DNA of 64,000 nucleotides from Pseudomonas sp. dw_358 (GTDB taxonomy: Bacteria; Pseudomonadota; Gammaproteobacteria; Pseudomonadales; Pseudomonadaceae): contig NZ_JAAVUX010000001.1 in assembly GCF_018449655.1 (NCBI RefSeq), positions 248,001 to 312,000 on the forward strand, read 5' to 3'. The translations under genes were made by a program, and so were the position numbers. The notes below the pieces were generated by a model. It worked only from the letters and a program-made list of their open reading frames with translations, did no database searches and was not told the origin of the DNA. Below, in pieces: positions 29,505 through 38,915 of the stretch. Within the stretch, counting starts at the first letter, position 1; each line of letters begins with the position of its first letter.

Positions 29505-29508
29505 CCTT

Positions 29509-30126
29509 ATGTCTTTGCGTAACCTTGTATTGCTCAGTTTCATCGTTCTGCTCGCCGGCTGTGCCGGCATTGGTTCCCGCGAGGCCGTCCAGGGCCAGGG
29601 CAACGCCCAGCAATGGAGCGCCCATAAAGCACAGCTGACCCAGCTTGACGGCTGGGAGATCAACGGAAAGGTCGGCATTCGAGCGCCCAAGGACTCGGGC
29701 AGCGGCACCCTCTATTGGTTGCAACGCCAGGACTACTACGACATCCGCCTGTCCGGCCCGCTGGGCCGTGGCGCGGCGCGTCTGACCGGGCGACCGGGCA
29801 AGGTCAGCCTGGAAGTGGCCGGCCAAGGCAAATTCGACGCCGACAGCCCCGAATCCCTGCTCCAGGATCAACTGGGCTGGCGGCTGCCAGTGTCCAATCT
29901 GGTGTGGTGGGTGCGCGGCCTGCCAGCACCTGAGAGTAAGAGCCGCCTGACCCTGGACGGCAACAGCCACCTGGCCACCCTGGTGCAGGACGACTGGACC
30001 GTGGAATACCTCAGCTACACCGAACAGGGGGGCTATGCGCTGCCCGAGCGAATCAAACTGCACGGCCCCGACCTCGATGTGACCCTGGTGGTCAAGGACT
30101 GGCAGCCGCGCCGGCTGGGCCAGTGA
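29509..30126 (+). CDS. lolB: Outer-membrane lipoprotein receptor LolB
   Basis: This 205-residue precursor starts [18 protein letters not shown] with lipid-anchor Cys18. The body shows [19 protein letters not shown] and [22 protein letters not shown], the beta pattern of LolB, which takes lipoproteins from the carrier LolA and inserts them into the outer membrane. It sits between a TPR lipoprotein and ispE, the standard gamma-proteobacterial order. Confidence 0.93.
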   Translation: MSLRNLVLLSFIVLLAGCAGIGSREAVQGQGNAQQWSAHKAQLTQLDGWEINGKVGIRAPKDSGSGTLYWLQRQDYYDIRLSGPLGRGAARLTGRPGKVSLEVAGQGKFDADSPESLLQDQLGWRLPVSNLVWWVRGLPAPESKSRLTLDGNSHLATLVQDDWTVEYLSYTEQGGYALPERIKLHGPDLDVTLVVKDWQPRRLGQ

Positions 30127-30148
30127 CGCGTATTAAGGACACAGACCT

Positions 30149-31000
30149 GTGAATTCTCCTCGCCTGACCCTGCCCGCCCCGGCCAAGCTCAACTTGATGT
30201 TGCATATTCTGGGTCGCCGCGAAGACGGCTATCACGAACTGCAAACGCTGTTTCAGTTCCTCGACTACGGGGACGAACTGGAATTCGCCCTGCGCGACGA
30301 CGGTGAAATCAACTTGTGTACGCCCATCGACGGCGTGCCCAACGAAAGCAACTTGATCGTCAAGGCCGCGCGCCGCCTGCAACAGCTGGCCCGCACGCCG
30401 CTGGGCGTGGATATCTGGCTCAAGAAAGTGCTGCCCATGGGCGGCGGCATCGGTGGCGGCAGCTCCGATGCCGCTACCACGCTGGTGGCCCTGAACCACT
30501 TGTGGCAACTGGGATGGGACGAAGACCTGCTGGCGGAACTGGGCCTGACCCTGGGCGCCGACGTTCCAGTCTTCGTCCGCGGCCATGCGGCGTTTGCCGA
30601 AGGCGTGGGTGAAAAACTGACGCCTGTGGACCCGGAAGAGCCGTGGTACCTGGTGCTGGTGCCTCAAGTCTCTGTCAGCACAGTGGAAATTTTTTCCGAT
30701 CCGTTGTTGACACGTGACTCGCCCCCCATTAAAGTGCGCCCCGTTCTCGAGGGAAACAGTCGTAATGACTGCCAACCTGTAGTCGAGCGTCGTTACCCAG
30801 AGGTACGTAACGCATTGAATTTACTGGGTAAATTCACTGAAGCAAAGCTCACAGGAACTGGAAGTTGTGTGTTTGGGGCCTTCCCAAGCAAAGCGGAAGC
30901 TGATAGAGTTTCGCACCTTCTTGCAGAGACCCTTACAGGGTTCGTGGCAAAGGGAAGCAACGTTTCGATGTTGCATCGCAAGCTGCAAAGTCTGTTCTAA
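30149..31000 (+). CDS. ispE: 4-diphosphocytidyl-2-C-methyl-D-erythritol kinase
   Basis: This 283-residue GHMP kinase phosphorylates 4-diphosphocytidyl-2-C-methylerythritol in the MEP route to isoprenoids. The substrate Lys lies in [24 protein letters not shown] and the ATP loop is [18 protein letters not shown]. The start is GTG at 30149, with AAGGA 11 bases upstream. The 3-prime end is lower in GC than the rest, leading into the tRNA gene 34 bases later. Confidence 0.95.
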   Translation: MNSPRLTLPAPAKLNLMLHILGRREDGYHELQTLFQFLDYGDELEFALRDDGEINLCTPIDGVPNESNLIVKAARRLQQLARTPLGVDIWLKKVLPMGGGIGGGSSDAATTLVALNHLWQLGWDEDLLAELGLTLGADVPVFVRGHAAFAEGVGEKLTPVDPEEPWYLVLVPQVSVSTVEIFSDPLLTRDSPPIKVRPVLEGNSRNDCQPVVERRYPEVRNALNLLGKFTEAKLTGTGSCVFGAFPSKAEADRVSHLLAETLTGFVAKGSNVSMLHRKLQSLF

Positions 31001-31034
31001 GAATCGAATGCCCGGCATTCGTAGTTTCAGTTAC

Positions 31035-31109
31035 AGGGGCGTCGCCAAGCGGTAAGGCAGCAGGTTTTGATCCTGCCATGCGTTGGTTCGAATCCAGCCG
31101 CCCCTGCCA
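31035..31109 (+). tRNA. tRNA-Gln (anticodon UUG)
   Basis: The 75-base gene folds as a full cloverleaf. The acceptor stem is AGGGGCG (31035-31041) with CGCCCCT (31099-31105), followed by encoded GCCA. The anticodon stem GCAGG/CCTGC encloses TTTTGAT with anticodon TTG at 31067-31069. The T arm GGTTCGAATCC is present. It lies between ispE and prs, as in other gamma-proteobacteria, and may be processed from their shared transcript. Confidence 0.96.
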
Positions 31110-31156
31110 TTTTCCTATACTCATCCAGGTATACCCTCAGCCGGCAGGTACTGCGC

Positions 31157-32098
31157 GTGTCCAAGATGATGGTCTTTACGGGGAACGCTAACCCCGATCT
31201 GGCTCGGCGCGTCGTGCGTCAGCTGCATATCCCACTCGGTGACATTTCTGTCGGCAAATTTTCCGACGGCGAGATCACCGCTGAGATCAATGAAAACGTC
31301 CGCGGTAAAGACGTCTTCATCATTCAGCCGACGTGTGCTCCGACCAACGATAACCTGATGGAACTCGTCGTGATGGCTGATGCCTTCCGTCGCTCCTCGG
31401 CAACTCGTATCACTGCTGTAATCCCTTATTTCGGTTATGCCCGTCAGGACCGTCGTCCGCGCTCTGCCCGTGTGGCAATCAGCGCGAAAGTCGTGGCCGA
31501 CATGCTGACCGTGGTCGGGATCGACCGTGTTCTCACGGTCGATCTGCATGCTGACCAGATCCAGGGGTTCTTCGATATTCCGGTCGACAACATCTACGGC
31601 TCGCCCGTACTGGTGGACGACATCGAAGATCAACGCTTCGAAAACCTGATGATCGTGTCCCCCGACATTGGCGGCGTCGTGCGTGCACGGGCCGTAGCCA
31701 AGTCTCTGGGTGTCGATCTCGGGATCATCGACAAGCGCCGCGAGAAAGCCAATCACTCTGAAGTGATGCATATCATCGGCGACGTCGAAGGGCGTACCTG
31801 TATCCTGGTCGATGACATGGTCGACACCGCTGGCACCCTGTGCCACGCGGCGAAAGCCCTGAAAGAGCATGGTGCCGCCAAGGTGTTCGCCTATTGCACG
31901 CACCCGGTTCTGTCGGGCCGTGCCATCGAGAACATCGAGAATTCCGTGCTGGACGAACTGGTGGTGACCAACACCATCCCGTTGTCCGCTGCGGCTCAAG
32001 CCTGCCCGCGTATCCGTCAACTGGATATCGCACCGGTAGTGGCTGAAGCGGTTCGCCGTATCAGCAACGAAGAATCGATCAGCGCGATGTTCCGCTGA
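31157..32098 (+). CDS. prs: Ribose-phosphate pyrophosphokinase (PRPP synthetase)
   Basis: This 313-residue enzyme makes PRPP from ribose-5-phosphate and ATP for nucleotide, His and Trp synthesis. It shows the ATP-binding [16 protein letters not shown] loop, the metal site [18 protein letters not shown] and the ribose-phosphate loop [14 protein letters not shown]. The start is GTG at 31157, giving (M)[17 protein letters not shown], the usual Pseudomonas N-terminus; the longer frame would run back through the tRNA. A strong terminator follows. Confidence 0.95.
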   Translation: MSKMMVFTGNANPDLARRVVRQLHIPLGDISVGKFSDGEITAEINENVRGKDVFIIQPTCAPTNDNLMELVVMADAFRRSSATRITAVIPYFGYARQDRRPRSARVAISAKVVADMLTVVGIDRVLTVDLHADQIQGFFDIPVDNIYGSPVLVDDIEDQRFENLMIVSPDIGGVVRARAVAKSLGVDLGIIDKRREKANHSEVMHIIGDVEGRTCILVDDMVDTAGTLCHAAKALKEHGAAKVFAYCTHPVLSGRAIENIENSVLDELVVTNTIPLSAAAQACPRIRQLDIAPVVAEAVRRISNEESISAMFR

Positions 32099-32136
32099 GG
32101 GCTTTGCCCTGTGCAGCACATCCGTTGACGTAAAGC

Positions 32137-32174
32137 GCCCCGCCCCGACAATCCTGTCGGGGCGGGGCTTTTTT
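32137..32174 (+). terminator. Rho-independent terminator after prs
   Basis: A perfect 14-bp stem, GCCCCGCCCCGACA (32137-32150) with TGTCGGGGCGGGGC (32155-32168), with an ATCC loop, is followed by six T. It separates prs from rplY. Confidence 0.95.
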
Positions 32175-32237
32175 GCCCATGTCGCCTTGGCGGCGGTCGC
32201 AACCGCCGGGTGAACGTGGTTATCCTGGAGATTCAAC

Positions 32238-32840
32238 ATGAACGATTTTACCCTGAATGCAGAAGCGCGTTCCGACCTGGGGAAAGGTGCGAGCCGCCGC
32301 CTGCGTCGTCTCGCCAGCCTGGTTCCAGCTGTTGTCTACGGTGGCGAAAAAGCCCCTGAGTCCATCAGCATGCTGGCCAAGGAAGTTGCCAAACTGCTCG
32401 AAAACGAAGCGGCTTTCAGCCACGTGATCGAACTGAACGTTGGCGGCACCAAGCAGAACGTCCTGATCAAGGCCCTGCAGCGCCACCCAGCCAAAGGCCA
32501 CGTCATGCACGCTGACTTCGTCCGCGTCGTTGCCGGCCAGAAACTGACCGCTATCGTGCCGATCCACTTCCTGAACCAGGAAGCTGCAGTGAAGAAAGGC
32601 GGCGAGATCTCGCACACCGAGACCGAGCTGGAAGTGACCTGCCTGCCGAAAGACCTGCCTGAGTTCATCGAAGTCGACCTGGCCAACGCTGAAGTCGGCA
32701 CCATCGTGCACTTGTCCGACCTGACCGCCCCTAAAGGCGTCGAGTTCGTGGCTCTGGCTCACGGTAACGATCTGGCCGTGGCCAACGTTCACCTGCCGCG
32801 CATCGCTCCAGAAGAAACCGCAGAAGGCGCTGCCGAGTAA
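32238..32840 (+). CDS. rplY: 50S ribosomal protein L25/general stress protein Ctc
   Basis: This 200-residue protein is the long (Ctc/TL5) form of ribosomal protein L25, which binds 5S rRNA. The N-terminal L25 domain holds [19 protein letters not shown] and [16 protein letters not shown]. The C-terminal beta domain includes [29 protein letters not shown], and an acidic tail (EETAEGAAE) ends the chain. It is followed by pth, the common arrangement. Confidence 0.95.
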   Translation: MNDFTLNAEARSDLGKGASRRLRRLASLVPAVVYGGEKAPESISMLAKEVAKLLENEAAFSHVIELNVGGTKQNVLIKALQRHPAKGHVMHADFVRVVAGQKLTAIVPIHFLNQEAAVKKGGEISHTETELEVTCLPKDLPEFIEVDLANAEVGTIVHLSDLTAPKGVEFVALAHGNDLAVANVHLPRIAPEETAEGAAE

Positions 32841-32916
32841 TTCGGTACGCTGGAGGCCGGGCTTGTGCGAGAATTCTCGCCCTGCCCTGCCACCAACTGT
32901 AAGGAAAGAGCCCCTC

Positions 32917-33501
32917 GTGACCGCCATACAACTGATCGTGGGTCTAGGTAATCCTGGCCCCGAATACGAACAGACCCGGCATAACGCAGGGGCTCTTTTC
33001 GTTGAACGCATCGCCTCGCTCCAGCGTGTAAACCTGGTAGCCGAGCGTAAATATTTCGGCCTGGTGGCAAAATTCAGCCACCAGGGCAGTGATGTTCGTC
33101 TGCTGATCCCCACCACCTACATGAACCGCAGTGGCCAGGCTGTCGCGGCCTTGGCGAATTTCTACCGGATACCTCCGGAAGCGATTCTGGTGGCCCACGA
33201 CGAACTGGATTTGCCTCCGGGCGTGGCCAAGCTCAAAGTGGGCGGCGGGCACGGTGGGCACAACGGCTTGCGCGACATCATCGCGCAGCTGGGCAACAAC
33301 AATGGCTTTCACCGCCTGCGGCTTGGCATCGGCCACCCGGGTGTCGCCAGCCAGGTGTCCAACTTCGTGCTGGGCCGCGCGCCGCGCGCCGAGCAGGAAT
33401 TATTGGACACCAGTATCGATTATGCCCTCGGCGTGCTGCCGGATATCTTCGCCGGCGAGTGGAATCGCGCGATGAAAAACCTGCACAGCCAAAAGGCCTG
33501 A
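32917..33501 (+). CDS. pth: Peptidyl-tRNA hydrolase
   Basis: This 194-residue enzyme releases peptides from drop-off peptidyl-tRNA. The N-terminal [19 protein letters not shown] contains the catalytic His. The middle has [11 protein letters not shown] and [11 protein letters not shown] with the helper Asp. The start is GTG at 32917 after AAGGAAAG; the longer frame lacks the conserved beginning. It is cotranscribed with rplY and followed 21 bases later by ychF. Confidence 0.95.
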   Translation: MTAIQLIVGLGNPGPEYEQTRHNAGALFVERIASLQRVNLVAERKYFGLVAKFSHQGSDVRLLIPTTYMNRSGQAVAALANFYRIPPEAILVAHDELDLPPGVAKLKVGGGHGGHNGLRDIIAQLGNNNGFHRLRLGIGHPGVASQVSNFVLGRAPRAEQELLDTSIDYALGVLPDIFAGEWNRAMKNLHSQKA

Positions 33502-33522
33502 CCCCACAACGAGGCAAGCATC

Positions 33523-34623
33523 ATGGGATTCAACTGCGGTATCGTCGGCCTGCCCAACGTCGGCAAGTCCACCTTGTTCAATGCGCTGACCAAATCCGGT
33601 ATCGCGGCGGAAAACTTCCCGTTCTGCACCATCGAGCCCAACAGCGGAATCGTGCCGATGCCGGACCCGCGCCTGGAAGCTCTGGCCGCCATCGTCAAGC
33701 CCAAGCGCATCATGCCGACCACCATGGAGTTCGTCGACATTGCCGGCCTCGTGGCGGGCGCCTCCAAGGGCGAGGGCCTGGGCAACAAATTTCTGGCCAA
33801 CATCCGTGAAACCGACGCCATCGCGCATGTGGTGCGCTGTTTCGAAGACGAGAACGTGATTCACGTCGCCAACAGCGTCGACCCCAAGCGCGACATCGAG
33901 ATCATCGACCTGGAGCTGATTTTCGCCGACCTCGACAGTTGCGAGAAGCAACTGCAGAAAGTCGCGCGCAACGCCAAGGGTGGCGACAAGGATGCAGTGG
34001 TGCAGAAAGGCCTGCTCGAGCAGCTGATCGCCCACTTCACCCTCGGCAAGCCGGCCCGCAGCCTGATGAAAAACATGGGCACCGATGAAAAGACCGTGAT
34101 CCGCGGCTTCCATCTGCTGACCAGCAAGCCGGTGATGTACATCGCCAACGTCGCCGAAGACGGTTTCGACAACAACCCGCTGCTGGACGTGGTGCGGGCC
34201 ATTGCCGAAGAAGAAGGCGCCATCGTGGTGCCGGTGTGCAACAAGATCGAAGCCGAGATCGCCGAGCTCGACGACGGCGAAGAGAAGGACATGTTCCTCG
34301 AAGCCCTGGGCTTTGAAGAACCCGGCCTGAACCGCGTGATCCGCGCCGGCTACGACCTGCTCAACCTGCAGACCTACTTCACCGCCGGCGTCGAAGAAGT
34401 CCGCGCCTGGACCGTCAAGGTCGGTGCCACCGGGCCACAGGCCGCCGGGGTGATCCATACCGACTTCGAAAAAGGCTTCATCCGCGCCGAAGTTATCGCC
34501 TACAACGACTTCATCCAGTACAACGGCGAAGCCGGTACCAAGGAAGCTGGCAAATGGCGCCTGGAAGGCAAGGAATACATCGTCAAGGATGGTGATGTGA
34601 TGCACTTCCGCTTTAACGTCTGA
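33523..34623 (+). CDS. ychF: Redox-regulated ATPase YchF (OLA1 family)
   Basis: This 366-residue Obg-family P-loop protein binds ATP better than GTP. G1 is [14 protein letters not shown], the switch region has [11 protein letters not shown] and [20 protein letters not shown], and the altered G4 is NKIEAE, the change linked with ATP specificity. A helical insert and the C-terminal TGS domain ([15 protein letters not shown]) complete the family layout. It binds ribosomes and affects oxidative stress responses in E. coli. Confidence 0.96.
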   Translation: MGFNCGIVGLPNVGKSTLFNALTKSGIAAENFPFCTIEPNSGIVPMPDPRLEALAAIVKPKRIMPTTMEFVDIAGLVAGASKGEGLGNKFLANIRETDAIAHVVRCFEDENVIHVANSVDPKRDIEIIDLELIFADLDSCEKQLQKVARNAKGGDKDAVVQKGLLEQLIAHFTLGKPARSLMKNMGTDEKTVIRGFHLLTSKPVMYIANVAEDGFDNNPLLDVVRAIAEEEGAIVVPVCNKIEAEIAELDDGEEKDMFLEALGFEEPGLNRVIRAGYDLLNLQTYFTAGVEEVRAWTVKVGATGPQAAGVIHTDFEKGFIRAEVIAYNDFIQYNGEAGTKEAGKWRLEGKEYIVKDGDVMHFRFNV

Positions 34624-34641
34624 TCACGTTGATGAAATGAA

Positions 34642-34669
34642 CAAAACCCCCGCCCTGCGGGGGTTTTGT
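34642..34669 (+). terminator. Rho-independent terminator after ychF
   Basis: CAAAACCCCCGC (34642-34653) pairs with GCGGGGGTTTTG (34657-34668) around CCT, with a T-rich right side. It closes the rplY-pth-ychF unit. The remaining gap to 34910 holds REP-like CCGTGGGACATTCC and CTGTGGGAGATG pieces and no supported gene. Confidence 0.85.
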
Positions 34670-34910
34670 GTTTCTGGGCGGGGTCGACCCGTGGGACATT
34701 CCAGGGATGCCCGAAGCGCTTCGGCTGGCATTGCACCCTGTGGGAGATGTCACGATCATGGTCAATCATCCGAGTGCAAACGGCGCAGAATGAGCTTAAG
34801 CCACATCGGTATTTCACTTTTCCTGCCCAACGCTTTAACGTGCCTCCGCGCACCACCAATGCTAGCTTGCGCATTATGGCCGACAAAACCTCGCCCGGAG
34901 TGAACCAAGC

Positions 34911-37181
34911 ATGAGCGTGACCTCGCTGCACTGGGGCGCGTACCGCCCGCAGGTCGTCAATGGCAAGCTGGAAGCCATGACCCCTGTTGAATGGGATAAA
35001 GACCCTTCGCCCATCGGCCTGGGCATGCCGGAGGCCATCACCTCGCCCAGTCGCATCCTGCGACCCGCCGTGCGCCGCAGCTTTCTGGAAAACACCGGCA
35101 GCCACCCCGAGCTGCGCGGCCAGGAACCTTTCGTCGAAGTCTCTTGGGAAACAGCCCTGGCGCTGGTAGCCAGCGAACTGCGCCGGGTCAAAGGCGAGCA
35201 CGGCAATTCGGCGATCTTCGGCGGCAGTTACGGCTGGGGCAGTGCCGGGCGCTTTCACCACGCGCAAAGCCAGTTGCACCGGTTTCTCAATGGCTGGGGC
35301 GGGTACACCTACAGCACCGACAGCTACAGCCTCGGCGCCGGGCGGGTGCTGATGCCGCATATCGTCGGCAACATGGACTGGCTGCTGGCCGGACACACGT
35401 CCTGGCGCAATCTGGCCGAACACTGCGAACTGTTCGTCGCCTTCGGCGGCTTGCCCGCCAAGAATGCCCAGTGCAGCCCGGGCGGTGCCAGCGATCACCT
35501 GCTCCGCTCAGCCGTAGAGCGCATGTCCGAAGCCGGCGTACGCTTCGTCAACGTCAGCCCGCTGCGCGATGATCTGACCGGCGCCCGCCATAACGAATGG
35601 CTGGCAGTCCGCCCGGGCAGCGACACCGCCCTGATGCTCGCTCTCGCCTATGTCCTGGTCAGCGAAGACCTGTACGACCCGGCGTTCATCAAGCGCTACA
35701 CCGTCGGCTTCGAGCGCTTCAAGCCTTACCTGCTGGGGGCTACCGACGGCCAACCGAAGAGTCCGGAATGGGCCGCCGGACTCACCGACCTGCCGGCCGA
35801 GCAGATCATCGAGCTGGCTCGGCGCATGGCCCGCCAGCGCACCATGATCAACATTGCCTACTCGCTACAGCGCGCCCAGCACGGCGAACAGCCCTTCTGG
35901 ATGACCGTGACCCTGGCCGCGCTGCTGGGCCAGATCGGTCTGCCGGGGGGCGGCTTCGGTCTGGGCTACGGCTGCATGAACAACACGGGGAGCGGGCGCA
36001 AGGCGTTTTCCGGGCCGCGCTTCTCCCAAGGCGTGAACCCCGTCAAGGACTTCATCCCGGTGGCCCGGGTCAGCGACATGCTGCTCAACCCCGGCACCCC
36101 CTTCGAGTACAACGGCAAGCAGCAACGTTATCCGCATATCAAGCTGGTGTACTGGGCGGGTGGCAACATCTTTCACCACCACCAGGACCTGAACCGCCTG
36201 CGTACCGCCTGGCAGCGACCGCAAACCATCATCGTCCACGAACAATACTGGACCGCCCAGGCCAAACACGCGGACATCGTGCTGCCGGCCACCACTACGC
36301 TGGAGCGTGATGACATCGGCAGTTCTGCCTCCGATCGCTTCATGATCGCCATGAAAAAAGTCATCGAGCCGGTGGGCGAGTCCCGGGATGATTATTCGAT
36401 TCTGGCCGACCTGGCCGAGCGGCTTGGCTTCGCCCAGGATTTCACTGAAGGCCGCGATGCTGTCGGCTGGCTTCGCCATATCTATGATGAATCCCGTGGC
36501 CGGGCCGAGAGTTTCGACATCGCCCTGCCCGAATTCGAGCAGTTCTGGCAGAAGGGTCTGTTCGAGGTGGCGTACCCGGACGCCGACACCGTGCTGCTCG
36601 CCGACTTTCGCGCTGACCCTCAGGCCCATCCGCTGCAGACGCCGTCTGGCAAGCTGGAGATTTTCAGTGAACGGATTGCCGGTTTCGACTACGCCGACTG
36701 TCCGGGCCACCCGGTCTGGCTGCCGCGCCCGGCATCCAGTCATCCTCTGCACTTGCTGTCCAACCAGCCGAAAACCCGCTTGCACAGCCAGTATGATCAT
36801 GGTGGCTACAGCCGCGCCTCGAAGATCCAGCAGCGCGAACCCATGACTCTCAACCGTGAAGACGCTCAGGTGCGGGGCATTGCCGACGGCGATGTGGTGC
36901 GGGTATTCAACGAGCGTGGCGCGTTTCTCGCCGGGGTCATCCTCAGCGACGCCATCAAGCCGGGCGTGGTGCAGATCGCTACCGGTGCCTGGTATGACCC
37001 GCAGGACGTGGCCGCGCCCGACAGCCTGGAAAAGCACGGTAATCCCAATGTGGTGACCGAGGATGTGCGCTCCTCACTCCTCTCCCAGGGTTGCTCGGCG
37101 CAGACGGCCTACGTGGAGATCGAAAAATGGCGAGGCGTGTTGCCCGAAGTGACGGCCTTCGAGCCACCCGAGCGGGTCTAG
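34911..37181 (+). CDS. Molybdopterin-dependent S/N-oxide reductase (biotin sulfoxide reductase/BisC-like)
   Basis: This 756-residue protein belongs to the DMSO reductase family. It has no N-terminal Fe-S cysteine motif and a probable Mo-ligand Ser140 in DSYSLGAG, matching the DMSOR/TorA/BisC type. Other blocks are GSYGWGSAGRFHHAQSQLHRF, the cofactor segment INIAYSLQRAQHGEQP and the C-terminal MopB binding domain (SNQPKTRLHSQYDHGGYS). There is no Tat signal, so it should act in the cytoplasm, as BisC does on biotin or methionine sulfoxide. No redox partner gene is adjacent. Its stop overlaps that of the convergent tetR gene in a shared CTAG. Confidence 0.88.
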   Translation: MSVTSLHWGAYRPQVVNGKLEAMTPVEWDKDPSPIGLGMPEAITSPSRILRPAVRRSFLENTGSHPELRGQEPFVEVSWETALALVASELRRVKGEHGNSAIFGGSYGWGSAGRFHHAQSQLHRFLNGWGGYTYSTDSYSLGAGRVLMPHIVGNMDWLLAGHTSWRNLAEHCELFVAFGGLPAKNAQCSPGGASDHLLRSAVERMSEAGVRFVNVSPLRDDLTGARHNEWLAVRPGSDTALMLALAYVLVSEDLYDPAFIKRYTVGFERFKPYLLGATDGQPKSPEWAAGLTDLPAEQIIELARRMARQRTMINIAYSLQRAQHGEQPFWMTVTLAALLGQIGLPGGGFGLGYGCMNNTGSGRKAFSGPRFSQGVNPVKDFIPVARVSDMLLNPGTPFEYNGKQQRYPHIKLVYWAGGNIFHHHQDLNRLRTAWQRPQTIIVHEQYWTAQAKHADIVLPATTTLERDDIGSSASDRFMIAMKKVIEPVGESRDDYSILADLAERLGFAQDFTEGRDAVGWLRHIYDESRGRAESFDIALPEFEQFWQKGLFEVAYPDADTVLLADFRADPQAHPLQTPSGKLEIFSERIAGFDYADCPGHPVWLPRPASSHPLHLLSNQPKTRLHSQYDHGGYSRASKIQQREPMTLNREDAQVRGIADGDVVRVFNERGAFLAGVILSDAIKPGVVQIATGAWYDPQDVAAPDSLEKHGNPNVVTEDVRSSLLSQGCSAQTAYVEIEKWRGVLPEVTAFEPPERV

Positions 37182-37816
37182 TCTGGCCGCCAATAACGCG
37201 CAAGGGCCGCGCGCACTTCGACATGGAAATCGAGGGCCAGGATGGCCATGTCGGGGCGTTCGAGCAGTGATCGGCAATTGTCCGGCAGGTCCAGCGCCTG
37301 CCACAGCCCCAACGAAATCGAGTAGGTATGAATCAGCAGTCGGGTGCCCTGGCCCAGTGCCAGTTCGAGCGCAGTGTCGATCACTGCACCGGCAGCATTC
37401 AGGCTGGAGATGGCCGCCAACTTGAAGTCCACCAGCCGCTGCAAGTCCGTGTTGCGCTCCAGCACGCTGTAACCCTGTGCTTCGAGCATGAGCATCTGCG
37501 GGTGGCTGCGCAGGTGCTCCACATAACGATCCAGAAACAGCTCGATGCGCAAGGCCGCAGGCCGATCTTCCCCACCAAACACTTCATGGACCAGCCCCAG
37601 CAGCTGGCCGCGCTCGGCATCGAGCAGCGCCATGAAGATCTCTTCCTTGGTCAGGAAGTACAGGTAAACCGTGCCTTTCGCCAAACCCGCCGCCTCGGCA
37701 ATGCGGGCAGCGGACGGCAGCTTGCCAGGCTCGGCCAGAAATAATTGCCGGGCAGCCGCCAGAATCGATTCGCGCCGGGCATGCTTGTCGGTCGCGTCCA
37801 AGGCGTGTCGAACCAT
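37178..37816 (-). CDS. TetR family transcriptional regulator
   Basis: This 212-residue regulator has an N-terminal helix-turn-helix (ARIAEAAGLAKGTVYLYFLTKEEIF, about residues 38-62) typical of TetR, and a helical ligand-binding C-terminal part. It lies 16 bases downstream of the SDR gene in the same direction, so the two form an operon. A TetR-like palindrome lies inside the operon promoter (38661-38679), indicating self-regulation. The ligand is unknown. Confidence 0.9.
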   Translation of the reverse strand: MVRHALDATDKHARRESILAAARQLFLAEPGKLPSAARIAEAAGLAKGTVYLYFLTKEEIFMALLDAERGQLLGLVHEVFGGEDRPAALRIELFLDRYVEHLRSHPQMLMLEAQGYSVLERNTDLQRLVDFKLAAISSLNAAGAVIDTALELALGQGTRLLIHTYSISLGLWQALDLPDNCRSLLERPDMAILALDFHVEVRAALARYWRPD

Positions 37817-37832
37817 TCGCTAATCTGTCCTT

Positions 37833-38621
37833 TTACAGGCTGCGCGCCACCTTGAAGCTGACCCGCGAGAGAAACTGGCGGGACAAGAAGCGGCTACTGA
37901 AGACCATCAGGCGATTGAGCGCGCCTGCAACGACCGACGATCTTGCCTGAAAAAGAGCCGCCAGACCAACATCCACCACAGGCCGCGGCGCCATCATCAT
38001 GCGCTTCATGGCCGCATTCGGCGCGCTGCCGGCAGCCGTGAAGAATTCCGTATCGGTCACCCCGGGCGACAGCACACTGACCACCACACCATAGGGCGCC
38101 AGCTCGGTGTGCAGCGCCTCGCCGAAGGACAGAACATAAGCCTTGCTGGCAGCGTAGGCCGCAAACATCGGACAAGGCTGGAATGCCGCGACACTGGCCA
38201 ACAACTGGATATGACCGCCGCCGCGGGCCTTCATCGATGCCGCGAACACCTGGGTCAACTCGGTCAGGCCCAGCACATTGAGGTTGAGCATGGTGGCCAG
38301 GCTGGCCGGTGTCTGCTCGAGGAAGTCGCCGATCACGCCCATGCCCGCATTGTTGATCAGCACATCCACCTCGACGCCCTGCCCCATCAGCTCATCCTTG
38401 AGCCTGGCTGCTGCGCCTGCCACGCTCAAGTCGACGCTCTGCACCTTGGCGACCACACCATGGCGCGCCTCGATCTCTCTGGCCAGCACGGCCATCGGCT
38501 CGATGCGCCGCGCCACCAATACCAGATGGGCGCCACGCTCGGCCAGCGCGTGCGCATACTCTCGACCCATACCGCTGGACGCGCCGGTGACCAGCGCCCA
38601 CTTGCCTTTTAACGATTGCAT
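37833..38621 (-). CDS. Short-chain dehydrogenase/reductase
   Basis: This 262-residue NAD(P)-dependent SDR begins MQSLKGKWALVTGASSGMGREYAHAL with the TGxxxGxG loop. NNAG lies in VLINNAGMGVIGDF, the catalytic Ser in IQLLASVAAFQP, and Y-x-x-x-K in AYAASKAY. It resembles the DltE/YqjQ-type SDRs with a hydrophobic basic C-terminus (RFLSRQFLSRVSFKVARSL). The substrate is unknown. The start at 38621 has GGAGG six bases upstream. It is the first gene of the SDR-tetR operon. Confidence 0.87.
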   Translation of the reverse strand: MQSLKGKWALVTGASSGMGREYAHALAERGAHLVLVARRIEPMAVLAREIEARHGVVAKVQSVDLSVAGAAARLKDELMGQGVEVDVLINNAGMGVIGDFLEQTPASLATMLNLNVLGLTELTQVFAASMKARGGGHIQLLASVAAFQPCPMFAAYAASKAYVLSFGEALHTELAPYGVVVSVLSPGVTDTEFFTAAGSAPNAAMKRMMMAPRPVVDVGLAALFQARSSVVAGALNRLMVFSSRFLSRQFLSRVSFKVARSL

Positions 38622-38656
38622 GACGACCTCCAAGAGGTGACGGTGTGTGTCACGCA

Positions 38657-38685
38657 CATTAAATGACTGCCGGTCATTTTGTAAA
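38657..38685 (-). promoter_or_regulatory. Promoter of the SDR-tetR operon with TetR-type operator in the spacer
   Basis: On the minus strand TTTACA (38680-38685) and TTAATG (38657-38662) are -35 and -10 boxes with exact 17-base spacing. The palindrome AAATGAC-N5-GTCATTT occupies 38661-38679, covering the spacer and part of the -10. Such placement is classic for repression by a TetR protein, here encoded by the second gene of the same operon. Confidence 0.72.
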
Positions 38686-38915
38686 GGAATCCGTCAACCT
38701 GGCCTTCGGCCTATCTTCAGGGGTCACTTTCGGCGCACCCACAGACCGCGACCCTACGCCGCATTGATTTTTCACAAAACAAGTTGAACCAATACCAAGG
38801 CAAAGTAGGTCAATGATCCTGAGTTGTTAGCAAGCTTACTATTCAGCCCTCTCCCTCAGGACACGGACGACGCAAGGTCGGGGCATCACTCTGGGCTCAC
38901 TTCGAGGATTTCACC

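Noticed and set aside
27915..29708. 597-codon minus-strand frame opposite the TPR lipoprotein gene
   Set aside because: Antisense shadow; no start signal and no recognisable domain, whereas the plus frame has a lipobox and TPR repeats.
31110..31140. CTATAC and GTATACC before prs as a third copy of the MerR-type operator
   Set aside because: The half-sites are eight bases apart only if shifted and lack the TTGTA core and flanking GG; the TATACT may simply be a -10 box.
38700..38915. HexR or PhoB boxes before gcd
   Set aside because: TTGT-N-ACAA and CTGTCAT-type repeats were looked for and no convincing match was seen.
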